A DNA stretch of 25,140 nt from Christiangramia sp. GTDB taxonomy: Bacteria; Bacteroidota; Bacteroidia; Flavobacteriales; Flavobacteriaceae. The notes beneath the pieces are model-generated. The model did not search any database. It was given only the letters and a program-made list of their open reading frames with translations, and was not told the origin of the DNA. The stretch covers positions 1-25,140 of the forward strand of contig JAGXII010000072.1 of the NCBI GenBank assembly GCA_024635735.1, read 5' to 3'. Both the position numbers and the translations under genes were made by a program. Below, one piece after another: positions 13,903 to 22,600 of this stretch. Within the stretch, counting starts at the first letter, position 1, and each line of letters begins with the position of its first letter.

Positions 13903-15155
13903 TTCCGGAATTCTTCAAGCTGAAAGACTTTTTGGATAAGTTCCAGACTTTCATCGGTTGTTTCGGAATCTTCCTTAAGATGATTCGCGAAATGCTTCAT
14001 GATCTTCTGAATGATACGATTACTAACGATCTCGGCCTGTTCATCGTTGAAATCTGAGAATTTTTTACGCTGAAAATCAAGTTCAGCATCCTTCATAGAT
14101 CGCAGTTTCTTTTTCAAGGCCTTAATCGTTGGAGCAAATTTTCGGGTTTCCAGCCACTGATTGAATTCGGTTTCGATTTCCAGAATGATTTCCTTCGCCT
14201 GCGGAATAAATTGTTTTCGTCTTTCAAGGGTTTCATCGGTCATTTGAGAAAGATGATCCAGGTGGATAAGACGAACGTTTTCCAGATCCTTAACATCGTC
14301 TGAGACGTTCTTAGGAATCGAAAGATCCAGGATTAATAATTCCTTTTTAGGATATATAAGTTCTTTGGAAATTGTTGGATTCTGAGCTCCGGTAGCCACA
14401 ATAAGTATATCGGCATTTCGAATCTCTGCCTGAAGGTCGGCGTATTCTTTTACTATAAGATTGAATTTTCCGGCAATCTTTTCGGCTTTATCCTTTGTTC
14501 GGTTTATAAGTGTAATATGATTATTACGGGTATGCTTTACAAGATTTTCACAGGTATTCCGGCCAATTTTCCCTGTACCGAAAAGCAGAATGTTCTTTTC
14601 GGAAACATTTTCGATATTATTTAAAATGTATTGAACCGAAGCAAATGAAACTGAAGTTGCCCCGCTGGAGATCTCTGTTTCGTTCTTAATTCTTTTGCTC
14701 GCCTGAATAACCGCATTTACCAGTCTTTCAAGAAATGCATTCACAAGACCAAGTTTTTTGGAACGAACAAAAGCTAATTTAAGCTGACTGATTATCTCAA
14801 AATCTCCAAGAATCTGGCTATCCAATCCGGTGCCGACTCTAAAAATATGCAAGATGGCCTGTTTGTTTTTATAAACGTAAGCCACTTTTTCGAATTCCTC
14901 CACCGTACCGTGAGTATGCTCACAAAGAAGTTTTATAAGCTGAAACGGATGCTGTGCAAAACCATAAATTTCGGTACGGTTACAGGTTGAGGTAACCAGA
15001 ATGGCATCGATGTTTTCAGACTTGGCCTGCTGTAGCAGGTTTATCTTTGCCTGTTCGTCCAGACTAAAGTGCCCGCGAATTTCGGCATCAGCTTTCTTAT
15101 AGCTAAGACCGATGGTGTAAAAATGTTTACCTGTAGAAATATGATATCCTTCCAT
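13899..15155 (-). CDS. hemA: Glutamyl-tRNA reductase
   Basis: A 418-residue enzyme that reduces glutamyl-tRNA to glutamate-1-semialdehyde with NADPH, the entry and usual control point of heme synthesis by the C5 route. The catalytic cysteine is C58 in TSTCNRTEIYG, the GTGLDSQILGDFEI segment follows, and the NADPH-binding loop is LLFGTGKIGRN. The C-terminal dimerisation helices (about 310-410) are present. HemL, the partner aminotransferase that uses its product, is not in this window. It is the first gene of the heme operon and faces a divergent AraC-type regulator. The start at 15155 fits a 5' leader of about 15-20 nt from the candidate -7 box at 15179-15186. Confidence 0.98.
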   Translation of the reverse strand: MEGYHISTGKHFYTIGLSYKKADAEIRGHFSLDEQAKINLLQQAKSENIDAILVTSTCNRTEIYGFAQHPFQLIKLLCEHTHGTVEEFEKVAYVYKNKQAILHIFRVGTGLDSQILGDFEIISQLKLAFVRSKKLGLVNAFLERLVNAVIQASKRIKNETEISSGATSVSFASVQYILNNIENVSEKNILLFGTGKIGRNTCENLVKHTRNNHITLINRTKDKAEKIAGKFNLIVKEYADLQAEIRNADILIVATGAQNPTISKELIYPKKELLILDLSIPKNVSDDVKDLENVRLIHLDHLSQMTDETLERRKQFIPQAKEIILEIETEFNQWLETRKFAPTIKALKKKLRSMKDAELDFQRKKFSDFNDEQAEIVSNRIIQKIMKHFANHLKEDSETTDESLELIQKVFQLEEFRK

Positions 15156-15178
15156 ATAAATTTTAGGAGATTCCGCAG

Positions 15179-15186
15179 CAAAATTA
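15179..15186 (-). promoter_or_regulatory. Candidate -7 box of the heme operon promoter
   Basis: Minus-strand TAATTTTG matches the Bacteroidota -7 consensus TAnnTTTG exactly, 23 nt before the hemA start codon. No TTG is found at -33, which would fit a promoter that needs an activator. Confidence 0.45.
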
Positions 15187-15237
15187 AAGGAATGTTAAAT
15201 GAAAAAGTAACGCTTAAGGAACTAAATGTGTCGATAG

Positions 15238-15251
15238 ATGATAATTATCAT
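15238..15251. promoter_or_regulatory. Perfect 14-bp palindrome between hemA and the AraC-type gene (possible operator)
   Basis: ATGATAATTATCAT is a perfect inverted repeat located between the two divergent candidate promoters, about 52 nt upstream of the hemA -7 box and 31 nt upstream of the other. It shares the GATAAT/ATTATC half-site character of Fur-family operators without matching the 19-bp consensus. Binding by the adjacent regulator or an iron regulator is inference. Confidence 0.35.
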
Positions 15252-15281
15252 AAAAACGGGAATCAAAATACTGAAATACCT

Positions 15282-15289
15282 TACTTTTG
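15282..15289 (+). promoter_or_regulatory. Candidate -7 box for the AraC-type regulator gene
   Basis: TACTTTTG matches TAnnTTTG exactly, 66 nt before the ATG at 15356. No -33 TTG is seen at the proper distance. Use of this box would leave a leader of about 60 nt. Confidence 0.4.
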
Positions 15290-15355
15290 TAGTAATAAAA
15301 GGCAGTTTGAATCATTCTGTTTAGATTGATTCTAAATAAAATTAATTTTTGGCCC

Positions 15356-16246
15356 ATGGCAGAGTTCATTAAAAATAACGCTGTAAGTATTTCTGAAGAG
15401 ATCAAGATAGAAGATGGTTTCTTTATTCTTAAGTTTCAGAACGATACCAAAGAGAGTAAGCTGATGTCCAGGGATATAGACAATAGTTTTATCCAGTTTC
15501 ACTTTAACGTAAAGGGATACAGCAAGTTTCTTTTTAATAACAGTTCATACGAATTGCCATTACCTGAAGAGAACTCCTTACTGCTTTACAATCCTCAAAG
15601 GGATTTGCCACTTAACGTCACCCTTGCCGGTGAATCCTGGCTTATTTCACTGGTAATTTCTATAAAAAAATTCCATTCCCTCTTTTCTCAGGAAGCCGAC
15701 TATATCACTTTTTTAAGTGCCGATAATAAAGACAAGAAATATTATAAGGATGCGCCACTTTCACCTTCTATGGCAGTGGTACTCAATCAGCTTATGAATT
15801 TCAATCTAACGCCAAGCATTAAAAACCTGTATTTTAAGGCCAAGGCTTTCGAACTTTTGAGTCTCTATTTTAATAAATCGGAAAATCCAGATTTGGAACA
15901 ATGTCCTTTTTTAAGTGATGAGGAAAATATTTTGAAAATTAGAAGAGCCAAGGATATTGTGATCGCCCGGATGGCAGAACCGCCTTCACTGCAGGAACTT
16001 TCAGATGAAATTGGATTAAGCCTCAAGAAATTAAAAGAAGGTTTCAAACAAATCTATGGAGATTCCGTCTACAGCTTTCTTTTTGATTATAAAATGGAAT
16101 TTGCCCGGAAACTACTGGAAACTGGCGAGTATAATGTAAATGAAGTTGGCCTTAAGGTGGGTTACAGTACTTCCAGCCATTTTATTGCCGGTTTTAAGAA
16201 GAAATTTGGCACGACCCCTAAGAAATATATTCTCTCTGTAAATTAA
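15356..16246 (+). CDS. AraC-family transcriptional regulator divergent from hemA (PchR-like)
   Basis: A 296-residue DNA-binding protein. The C-terminal 95 residues hold two helix-turn-helix units, LQELSDEIGLSLKKLKEGFKQ and NEVGLKVGYSTSSHFIAGFKK, followed by the usual FGTTPKKYI end. The N-terminal 190 residues form a poorly conserved ligand-sensing region (for example FIQFHFNVKGYSKFLF). The phrase LSLKKLKEGFK resembles the PchR branch, which senses iron-siderophore complexes. I chose the ATG at 15356; the frame extends 10 codons upstream to a TTG, but those residues (ILNKINFWP) do not look like coding sequence. Its place opposite hemA suggests that it controls heme synthesis, which is inference. 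Confidence 0.9.
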   Translation: MAEFIKNNAVSISEEIKIEDGFFILKFQNDTKESKLMSRDIDNSFIQFHFNVKGYSKFLFNNSSYELPLPEENSLLLYNPQRDLPLNVTLAGESWLISLVISIKKFHSLFSQEADYITFLSADNKDKKYYKDAPLSPSMAVVLNQLMNFNLTPSIKNLYFKAKAFELLSLYFNKSENPDLEQCPFLSDEENILKIRRAKDIVIARMAEPPSLQELSDEIGLSLKKLKEGFKQIYGDSVYSFLFDYKMEFARKLLETGEYNVNEVGLKVGYSTSSHFIAGFKKKFGTTPKKYILSVN

Positions 16247-16257
16247 AATATTAGCTC

Positions 16258-16974
16258 ATGAACCGGATTTCGAAATTACTCCTGCTGCTACTTTGTGCTT
16301 TTACTATTAATTCATTCGGACAGAAAAAAGTTCTCATTTTTCATAAAACCGAAGGATACAGGCATCAGTCAATTGAAAATGGAATTCAGGTCATTCAGCG
16401 AATGGGAAATGAAAACGATTTTACTACAACGGTCACGCGAGATAGTAAATTTTTCACTGAAAACGATCTTGGTAAAATAGACCTGATCATTTTTTTAAGC
16501 ACAACCGGTGATGTTTTTGACAGAGACGAGGAGGTTGCTTTTGAAAATTATATGGATCATGGTGGAAATTTTTTAGGAATTCATGCCGCAGCCGATACAG
16601 AATATGACTGGTCCTGGTATGGAAAACTGGTAGGAGCCTATTTTGAAAGTCATCCCGAAGTACAAAAAGCCAGGATTATTAAGAAAATGCCGGCTCATAT
16701 GACGGTGGAGCCATTACCCGAAAAATGGATAAAAGAAGATGAGTGGTATAATTACAAAGATATTCAGCCGGATCTTCAGATTTTATTAGCGGTGGATGAG
16801 TCTTCTTATAAAGGTGGCAAAAATGGCGAAAACCACCCTATCGCATGGTTTCAGAATTATCGGGGAGGTGGAATTTCTATTTACACAGGAATGGGCCATA
16901 CTACAGAATCGTATTCAAATCCTGATTTTCTGGAACATTTGAGCAAATGTATAGAGTTTGCACTTTCAAATTAG
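16258..16974 (+). CDS. Secreted ThuA-like domain protein
   Basis: A 238-residue protein with a signal peptide (about residues 1-21, LLLLLCAFTINSFGQ) and one ThuA-like domain of the class I glutamine-amidotransferase-like fold. Typical segments are KKVLIFHKTEGYRH at the start, GNFLGIHAAADTEYDW in place of the nucleophile elbow (no catalytic cysteine, as usual in ThuA), and GGGISIYTGMGHTTESY near the end. Homologues are linked to sugar use in Bacteroidota, sometimes as 3-keto-glycoside-related proteins, but the reaction is not settled. It begins 11 nt after the AraC-type gene and is likely cotranscribed with it. A role in heme metabolism is not suggested by the sequence itself. Confidence 0.9.
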   Translation: MNRISKLLLLLLCAFTINSFGQKKVLIFHKTEGYRHQSIENGIQVIQRMGNENDFTTTVTRDSKFFTENDLGKIDLIIFLSTTGDVFDRDEEVAFENYMDHGGNFLGIHAAADTEYDWSWYGKLVGAYFESHPEVQKARIIKKMPAHMTVEPLPEKWIKEDEWYNYKDIQPDLQILLAVDESSYKGGKNGENHPIAWFQNYRGGGISIYTGMGHTTESYSNPDFLEHLSKCIEFALSN

Positions 16975-17038
16975 TTTAAAGATTATCCAATTATAGAAAA
17001 CTCCAATTGAAAATAAGGTTCAGAAATATGGAGAATAG

Positions 17039-17046
17039 TAAATTTG
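17039..17046 (+). promoter_or_regulatory. Candidate -7 box for hemH
   Basis: TAAATTTG matches TAnnTTTG exactly, 18 nt before the hemH start codon. The nearest upstream TTG (17007-17009) is 29 nt away, longer than the usual spacing. Confidence 0.4.
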
Positions 17047-17064
17047 AATTGAAAAAGAAAAATT

Positions 17065-18099
17065 ATGAGTAAAGGTGTACTGCTGGTTAATCTGGGTTCT
17101 CCCGATAGCACCGATCCAAAAGACGTTAAAAAATATCTGGGTGAATTCCTTATGGACGAGCGGGTGATAGATGTGCCGTATTGGGCCAGAACCCTTTTAG
17201 TGAAAGGGATTATCCTGAATACACGCCCGAAAAAATCGGCGGAAGCCTATCAGAAAATCTGGTGGGAAGAGGGATCTCCTCTTATCGTACTTTCAGAAAG
17301 ATTGCAGTCTAAAATCGATGATCTTACTTCCATCCCCATCGTTTTGGCAATGAGATATGGAACTCCAAGTATATATGAAGGTTTGAAAGAATTGCATGAA
17401 AAGGGAGTGGATGAGGTTTTAATATTTCCTTTATATCCTCAGTTTGCGATGGCTACAACCGAAACTATTTTGGTGCTTGCAGAAGAGCTTCGGAAAATGC
17501 ATTTTCCGGAAATGAAATTTACCAGTGTCCCTGCTTTCTACAATCATCCTGATTATATACGAACACTGGGTAACAGCATCGCTGAAAAACTCAAGGATGT
17601 GGAATATGAGCATCTCCTGTTTTCATATCACGGTGTGCCGGAAAGACATATCCGAAAAAGTGATATAACCAATTCGCATTGTAAGATTGATGGATCCTGT
17701 TGCCAGAGCAGTTCCACAGCCCACCAGTTTTGTTACAGGCATCAGTGTTTTGAAACTACCCGGCTTACCGCCGAATATCTGGGTTTAAAACCCAACACCT
17801 TTAGTGTTTCCTTTCAGTCCAGACTTGGATTTGACCCATGGTTAAAACCTTATACCGATAGAACTATTGAAAGATTTGGAAAACAGGGAATGAAGAAACT
17901 CGCCATTGTAACACCGGCCTTTGTATCAGATTGTCTGGAAACTCTGGAAGAGATTGCAATGGAGGGGGAAGAAATCTTTCATGAGGTAAACGGTGAAAAA
18001 TTTACTGTGGTTCCATGTTTGAACGATAGGGACGAGTGGGTAAAAGTACTTTCGCGATGGATAGATGAATGGGCGCATCAAAAACCTGTTGAAGCCTAA
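17065..18099 (+). CDS. hemH: Ferrochelatase (protoheme ferro-lyase), with a cysteine cluster
   Basis: A 344-residue enzyme that inserts Fe2+ into protoporphyrin IX, the last step of protoheme synthesis. The catalytic histidine is H189 in FSYHGVPERHI, the acidic proton path is in SDCLETLEEI, and FQSRLGFDPWLKPYTD is the second signature. Between residues 206 and 228 there are five cysteines (C206, C212, C213, C223, C228) in an internal segment. Some bacterial ferrochelatases carry a [2Fe-2S] cluster bound within such an internal segment, so this may be one of them; that is inference. It ends in a TAATG overlap with the MATE gene, implying coupled translation. Confidence 0.96.
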   Translation: MSKGVLLVNLGSPDSTDPKDVKKYLGEFLMDERVIDVPYWARTLLVKGIILNTRPKKSAEAYQKIWWEEGSPLIVLSERLQSKIDDLTSIPIVLAMRYGTPSIYEGLKELHEKGVDEVLIFPLYPQFAMATTETILVLAEELRKMHFPEMKFTSVPAFYNHPDYIRTLGNSIAEKLKDVEYEHLLFSYHGVPERHIRKSDITNSHCKIDGSCCQSSSTAHQFCYRHQCFETTRLTAEYLGLKPNTFSVSFQSRLGFDPWLKPYTDRTIERFGKQGMKKLAIVTPAFVSDCLETLEEIAMEGEEIFHEVNGEKFTVVPCLNDRDEWVKVLSRWIDEWAHQKPVEA

Positions 18100-19439
18100 T
18101 GGCTGTTAAAAATTCATCGGCCCTGGGCGAAAAACCTATCGGAAAGCTGCTAATTCAGCAGGCACTACCGGCATCCATCGGAATTCTGGTGATGTCGCTA
18201 AATATTCTAATCGATACCATTTTTGTTGGAAACTGGATTGGAGCGATTGCGATCGCTGCCATAAATGTGGTGCTTCCCGTTTCATTTTTTATCGCTGCCC
18301 TTGGGATGGCAATTGGAATTGGAGGTTCTTCAATAATTTCCAGGGCTCTTGGTGCCGATAACAAACCCCGGGCTCTTAAAACGTTTGGGAATCAGGTCAC
18401 CTTAACGCTTATTTTAACGGTGGGGATGGTCATCCCCGGCTTAATTTTTATGGATTCTCTTATTCCTGCTTTTGGCGGAAAGGGACAAATTTTTGAACCT
18501 GCGAAGATTTATTATACCATTGTTCTTTACGGAGTGCCATTCCTGGCGCTTTGTATGATGGGGAATAATGTAATAAGGGCAGAAGGTAAGCCCCGTTTTG
18601 CAATGATAGCCATGATCATCCCATCTGTGGGTAACCTGATCATGGATTATATTTTCATCAATAAACTGGATATGGGAATGGAAGGTGCCGCCTGGGCGAC
18701 CACAATTTCCTATTTTTTATGTTTTGGCTATGTTTTCTGGTTTTTCCTTTCGAAAAATTCTGAATTAAAGATTAGTCGTACTCATTTTCGTCTTGATCTA
18801 CCCATACTTAAGGAGATGTCTTCCCTTGGTGCGGTAACTCTTTCCAGGCAGGCGGTGGTAAGTGTAACATATCTTTTAATGAACAACATTCTATTTAATC
18901 TTGGAGGAGAGGATTCGGTGGCAGTTTATGCGATTATTGGTCGTATGCTCATGTTTGCGCTGTTTCCTGTTCTTGGAGTTACTCAGGGATTTTTACCTAT
19001 TGCCGGCTTTAATTATGGAGCCGAAAAATATGACAGAGTGCGAAAAAGCATTAATACCGCAATCCTTTATTCCTGTGGTTTAGGATTACTGGTTTTTCTC
19101 GGAATTATGTTCTTCGCAGATGATATTGTACGAATTTTTACTCAGAATAAAAGTGTGGTTGCACAAACGCCTCCGGCAATGCGATGGGTATTTGCCGCGA
19201 CACCAATTGTAGCTCTTCAGCTCATAGGAGCCGCCTATTTTCAGGCAATAGGGAAAGCCGTTCCGGCTTTTCTTCTTACCCTTTCCCGCCAGGGTTTTAT
19301 CTTTATTCCGTTAATTCTTATCCTGCCTTTATATTATGGCCAAACTGGCGTTTGGATTTCCTTCCCTCTGGCCGATGTGATCTCTACAATTATTACAGCT
19401 TATTTCCTTAACCGGGAAATTGTTCGGACTCTGAAATAA
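18099..19439 (+). CDS. MATE-family multidrug/metabolite efflux transporter
   Basis: A 446-residue inner-membrane exporter with the expected 12 hydrophobic segments in two pseudo-symmetric halves. The first helix region reads LIQQALPASIGILVMSLNILIDTIFVGNWIG, cited only by position (about residues 18-48), and repeats in pattern in the second half (LGAVTLSRQAVVSVTYLLMN). The family exchanges Na+ or H+ for cationic or other small molecules. No substrate can be predicted. Its ATG shares one base with the hemH stop codon; coexpression with ferrochelatase makes export of a porphyrin or other related compound conceivable, but nothing in the sequence shows this. Confidence 0.93.
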   Translation: MAVKNSSALGEKPIGKLLIQQALPASIGILVMSLNILIDTIFVGNWIGAIAIAAINVVLPVSFFIAALGMAIGIGGSSIISRALGADNKPRALKTFGNQVTLTLILTVGMVIPGLIFMDSLIPAFGGKGQIFEPAKIYYTIVLYGVPFLALCMMGNNVIRAEGKPRFAMIAMIIPSVGNLIMDYIFINKLDMGMEGAAWATTISYFLCFGYVFWFFLSKNSELKISRTHFRLDLPILKEMSSLGAVTLSRQAVVSVTYLLMNNILFNLGGEDSVAVYAIIGRMLMFALFPVLGVTQGFLPIAGFNYGAEKYDRVRKSINTAILYSCGLGLLVFLGIMFFADDIVRIFTQNKSVVAQTPPAMRWVFAATPIVALQLIGAAYFQAIGKAVPAFLLTLSRQGFIFIPLILILPLYYGQTGVWISFPLADVISTIITAYFLNREIVRTLK

Positions 19440-19498
19440 GCTTTTCCGGAAATACAGTTAAATCCCTATCTTTAAATCCTGTCAAACAAATTCCAACT

Positions 19499-22400
19499 AT
19501 GAATACATCTCTACTTCGAATTTCATTATTCTTGAGCACTTTTCTGATTGCTTTTTCAGACCTTACTTATTCGCAAAATTTCAATGAAAAACTTTACGAC
19601 ACTCTCAATTATAGACTCATAGGACCTTTCCGGGGTGGAAGGAGCGCAGCAGTAACAGGTGTTCCGGGAGAGCCTGAGCTGTTTTATTTTGGAGCTACCG
19701 GTGGTGGAGTCTGGCGTACTGAAAATGGAGGAGAAACCTGGGAGAATATTTCAGACGGTTATTTTGGAGGATCGATAGGGGCGGTGACTGTGGCTCCAAG
19801 CGATCATAATGTGATGTATGTGGGTGGCGGTGAGTCTACAATCCGTGGAAATGTTTCCTCGGGAAATGGGGTATGGAGAACGGAAGATGCGGGGAAAACC
19901 TGGAAGCATGTAGGACTTGAAAAAAGTCGGCATATTCCAAGAATGGTCGTAGATCCTAATGATTATAATACGGTATACGCCGCAGCACTTGGGAATATTT
20001 ATAAGCCTACTCAGGAAAGAGGAGTTTATAAATCTACTGATGGCGGAAAAACCTGGGAACGAAAATTATTCGCCAACGAGAATGCAGGTGCGGCAGACCT
20101 GGTGATGGATCCTTCGAATCCAAGAATTCTATATGCTTCAACGTGGAATCTACAACGAACTCCCTATAGTTTGAGTAGCGGAGGGCCTGGTTCTGCCCTT
20201 TGGAAAAGTACCGATAGTGGAGAAACCTGGAAGGAAATCTCCAAGAATAAAGGTTTCCCAACAGATACCCTGGGAATTATTGGAGTAACCGTTTCTCCGG
20301 TTAATAGTGAAAGAGTGTGGGCCATTGTTGAGAATAAGGAAAAAGGAGGGGTTTATAGAAGTGATGATGGCGGTAGAACCTGGGATCATGTTAATGATGA
20401 TCGTTCCCTGAGACAACGTGCCTGGTATTATTCTAAGATTTACGCCGACACAAAAGATGAAAATACGGTATATGTGATGAATGTAAGTTATCATAAAAGT
20501 ACCGATGGAGGAAAGACCTTCAATAGTTACAATGCGCCACATGGTGACCATCATGACCTATGGATTGCTCCTGAAGATCCCAACCGGATGATTATTGCTG
20601 ATGATGGCGGAGCGCAAATTTCCTATGACGGCGGAAAGAGCTGGAGCACTTATTACAATCAACCTACCGCGCAGTTTTATCGTTTGACTACAGATAATTC
20701 CTTTCCTTACCGTATTTATGCGGCTCAGCAGGACAATTCCACTATAAGGATTAAACATCGTACCGAAGGCAACAATATTGATGAGGATGCCTGGGAATCA
20801 ACAGCAGGAGGAGAAAGTGCTCATATAGCGGTAGATCCGGAAAACCCGGAAATAGTCTATGGCGGGAGTTATGATGGCTTTCTAACACGCTATAATCACG
20901 AAAAAGGAACGGTGCGAAGCGTAAGTGTCTGGCCAGATAATCCTATGGGACATGGAGCAGAAGATTTTAAATACCGCTTTCAATGGAATTTCCCGATCTT
21001 CTTTTCTCCTAATGATCCAGATAAGATTTATACGGCTTCCAATCATTTGCATATGAGTACCAATGAAGGTCAGAGCTGGAAATTAATAAGCCCCGATCTT
21101 ACAAGAAATGATCCATCAAAACTTAAATCTTCCGGCGGGCCTATTACCCAGGACAATACTTCAGTTGAATACTATTGTACCATTTTTGCAGCCGCCGAAT
21201 CTTCAGTACAGCCTGAACTTTTGTGGACTGGAAGTGATGACGGATTGGTGTTTGTTTCCAAAGATGGAGGGGATAATTGGGAAAATGTGAGTCCGAAGAA
21301 TTTGCCAGACTGGGCCATGATAAACAGTGTTGAGCCTTCGGCTTTTGATGCGGGAACATGCTATATTGCTGCGACACGTTATAAAATGGGTGATTTTTCA
21401 CCCTATCTTTTTAAGACTACCGATTTCGGAAAAAGCTGGAAAAAGATTACAAACGGTATAGAAGCTGAAGACTTTACAAGGGTACTCAGGGAAGATCCCA
21501 AGCAAAAAGGATTATTGTATGCAGGGACAGAAAATGGAATGTATATTTCATTTGATGATGGTTCTAACTGGCGTCATTTTCAGCAAAATCTTCCTATCGT
21601 TCCCATTACAGATCTTGCTATCAAAAAAAACGATCTTATTGTAGCCACACAGGGGAGGAGTATATGGATCATTGATGATCTTACACTGCTTCACCAGTTA
21701 TATAATTTAGAAGATAAAGCCAATGTTCTTTTTAAACCTGAAGATACTTACCGGATGGGAGGTTCTTCGCGCAAGGGTTCTTTAACGGCCGGGACTAACC
21801 ATCCTGCTGGGGTAGTGACATATTTCTATCTCGAAAATCCGGAAGATAAAGAGGTAAGGATTAGTTATTTGAATTCAAAAAATGATACAATTAAATCTTT
21901 TAGTACTGCCGATAAAAAAGACAAACTGGAAGTTAGCCAGGGAGCTAACACCCATACCTGGGACTTGCGGGGAAAAGGAGCTGAGCGTCTGGACGGCATG
22001 ATCTTGTGGTGGGCAAGTACCGATGCGCCTCAGGCCGTGCCCGGAAATTATAAAGTAGTTCTTGAAGTGGGCGATGAGGTGCTTTCCAAATCCTTCAAAA
22101 TCCTTCCGGATGAAAATGCTGAAACCGATATTGCCGGAATGCAGAAACAATTCGATTTTATTAGCAGTGTGAATGAAACTGTGGACCGCGCTCATAAATC
22201 AATTCGCAAAATGCGTAATATCGAGGAGCAGCTTAAAGATTTTCAGGAGCGATATAAAGAGAATGAAGAAGTAAAGCCACTGGTTGAAAAGGCAAAAAAG
22301 CTGAGTGAAGATCTTTCGGAGATTGAAAACGCGCTTTATCAAACTAAAAACCGAAGCGGTCAGGATCCCTTGAATTTCCCGATAAAACTTACCAATAAGC

Positions 22401-22600
22401 TGGCGCATTTGAACAGCCTGGTGGGAATGGACGATTTCCCGCCTACAGATCAGGATGTGGAGGTTAAAGATGAGCTCACTCAAAAAGTGAAGGTTCAGCT
22501 CGATAAATTTGATAAGCTGCTTTCTGAAGAAGTCAAGGAATTCAACCGCCGATTCAATGAAATGGATCTTAATTACCTGTTTGTTGAAGCCGATAAATAA
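19499..22600 (+). CDS. Large secreted BNR/Asp-box beta-propeller protein (sortilin/VPS10-like, annotated as glycosyl hydrolase in relatives)
   Basis: A 1033-residue exported protein. A signal peptide covers about residues 1-25. The conserved opening YRLIGPFRGGRSAAV is followed by at least 11 Asp-box motifs (for example TENGGETW, STDGGKTW, SDDGGRTW, SYDGGKSW, SKDGGDNW, TTDFGKSW) between about residues 74 and 690, which form one or two beta-propellers. After residue about 780 comes a beta-sandwich-like part and then a charged helical, probably coiled-coil region (about 880-1000). Relatives are often called glycosyl hydrolases or sialidases, but I see no sialidase RIP motif or catalytic triad, so enzymatic activity is doubtful; a binding or sorting role is as likely. 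No T9SS C-terminal domain is obvious. The stop overlaps hemJ. Confidence 0.88.
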   Translation: MNTSLLRISLFLSTFLIAFSDLTYSQNFNEKLYDTLNYRLIGPFRGGRSAAVTGVPGEPELFYFGATGGGVWRTENGGETWENISDGYFGGSIGAVTVAPSDHNVMYVGGGESTIRGNVSSGNGVWRTEDAGKTWKHVGLEKSRHIPRMVVDPNDYNTVYAAALGNIYKPTQERGVYKSTDGGKTWERKLFANENAGAADLVMDPSNPRILYASTWNLQRTPYSLSSGGPGSALWKSTDSGETWKEISKNKGFPTDTLGIIGVTVSPVNSERVWAIVENKEKGGVYRSDDGGRTWDHVNDDRSLRQRAWYYSKIYADTKDENTVYVMNVSYHKSTDGGKTFNSYNAPHGDHHDLWIAPEDPNRMIIADDGGAQISYDGGKSWSTYYNQPTAQFYRLTTDNSFPYRIYAAQQDNSTIRIKHRTEGNNIDEDAWESTAGGESAHIAVDPENPEIVYGGSYDGFLTRYNHEKGTVRSVSVWPDNPMGHGAEDFKYRFQWNFPIFFSPNDPDKIYTASNHLHMSTNEGQSWKLISPDLTRNDPSKLKSSGGPITQDNTSVEYYCTIFAAAESSVQPELLWTGSDDGLVFVSKDGGDNWENVSPKNLPDWAMINSVEPSAFDAGTCYIAATRYKMGDFSPYLFKTTDFGKSWKKITNGIEAEDFTRVLREDPKQKGLLYAGTENGMYISFDDGSNWRHFQQNLPIVPITDLAIKKNDLIVATQGRSIWIIDDLTLLHQLYNLEDKANVLFKPEDTYRMGGSSRKGSLTAGTNHPAGVVTYFYLENPEDKEVRISYLNSKNDTIKSFSTADKKDKLEVSQGANTHTWDLRGKGAERLDGMILWWASTDAPQAVPGNYKVVLEVGDEVLSKSFKILPDENAETDIAGMQKQFDFISSVNETVDRAHKSIRKMRNIEEQLKDFQERYKENEEVKPLVEKAKKLSEDLSEIENALYQTKNRSGQDPLNFPIKLTNKLAHLNSLVGMDDFPPTDQDVEVKDELTQKVKVQLDKFDKLLSEEVKEFNRRFNEMDLNYLFVEADK

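Noticed and set aside
15326..15355. TTG-initiated extension of the AraC-type regulator by 10 codons
   Set aside because: The added residues look non-coding and an ATG at 15356 begins the conserved-looking sequence; the region also overlaps the likely leader.
16981..17010. Short direct repeat TCCAATT upstream of hemH as an operator
   Set aside because: Seven-base AT-rich matches are expected by chance in this sequence, and the copies are not placed symmetrically to the -7 box.
19720..21580. DNA repeats across the BNR gene
   Set aside because: The similarity is at protein level (recurring Asp-box motifs at irregular spacing) and is explained by the propeller blades, not by a DNA repeat or array.
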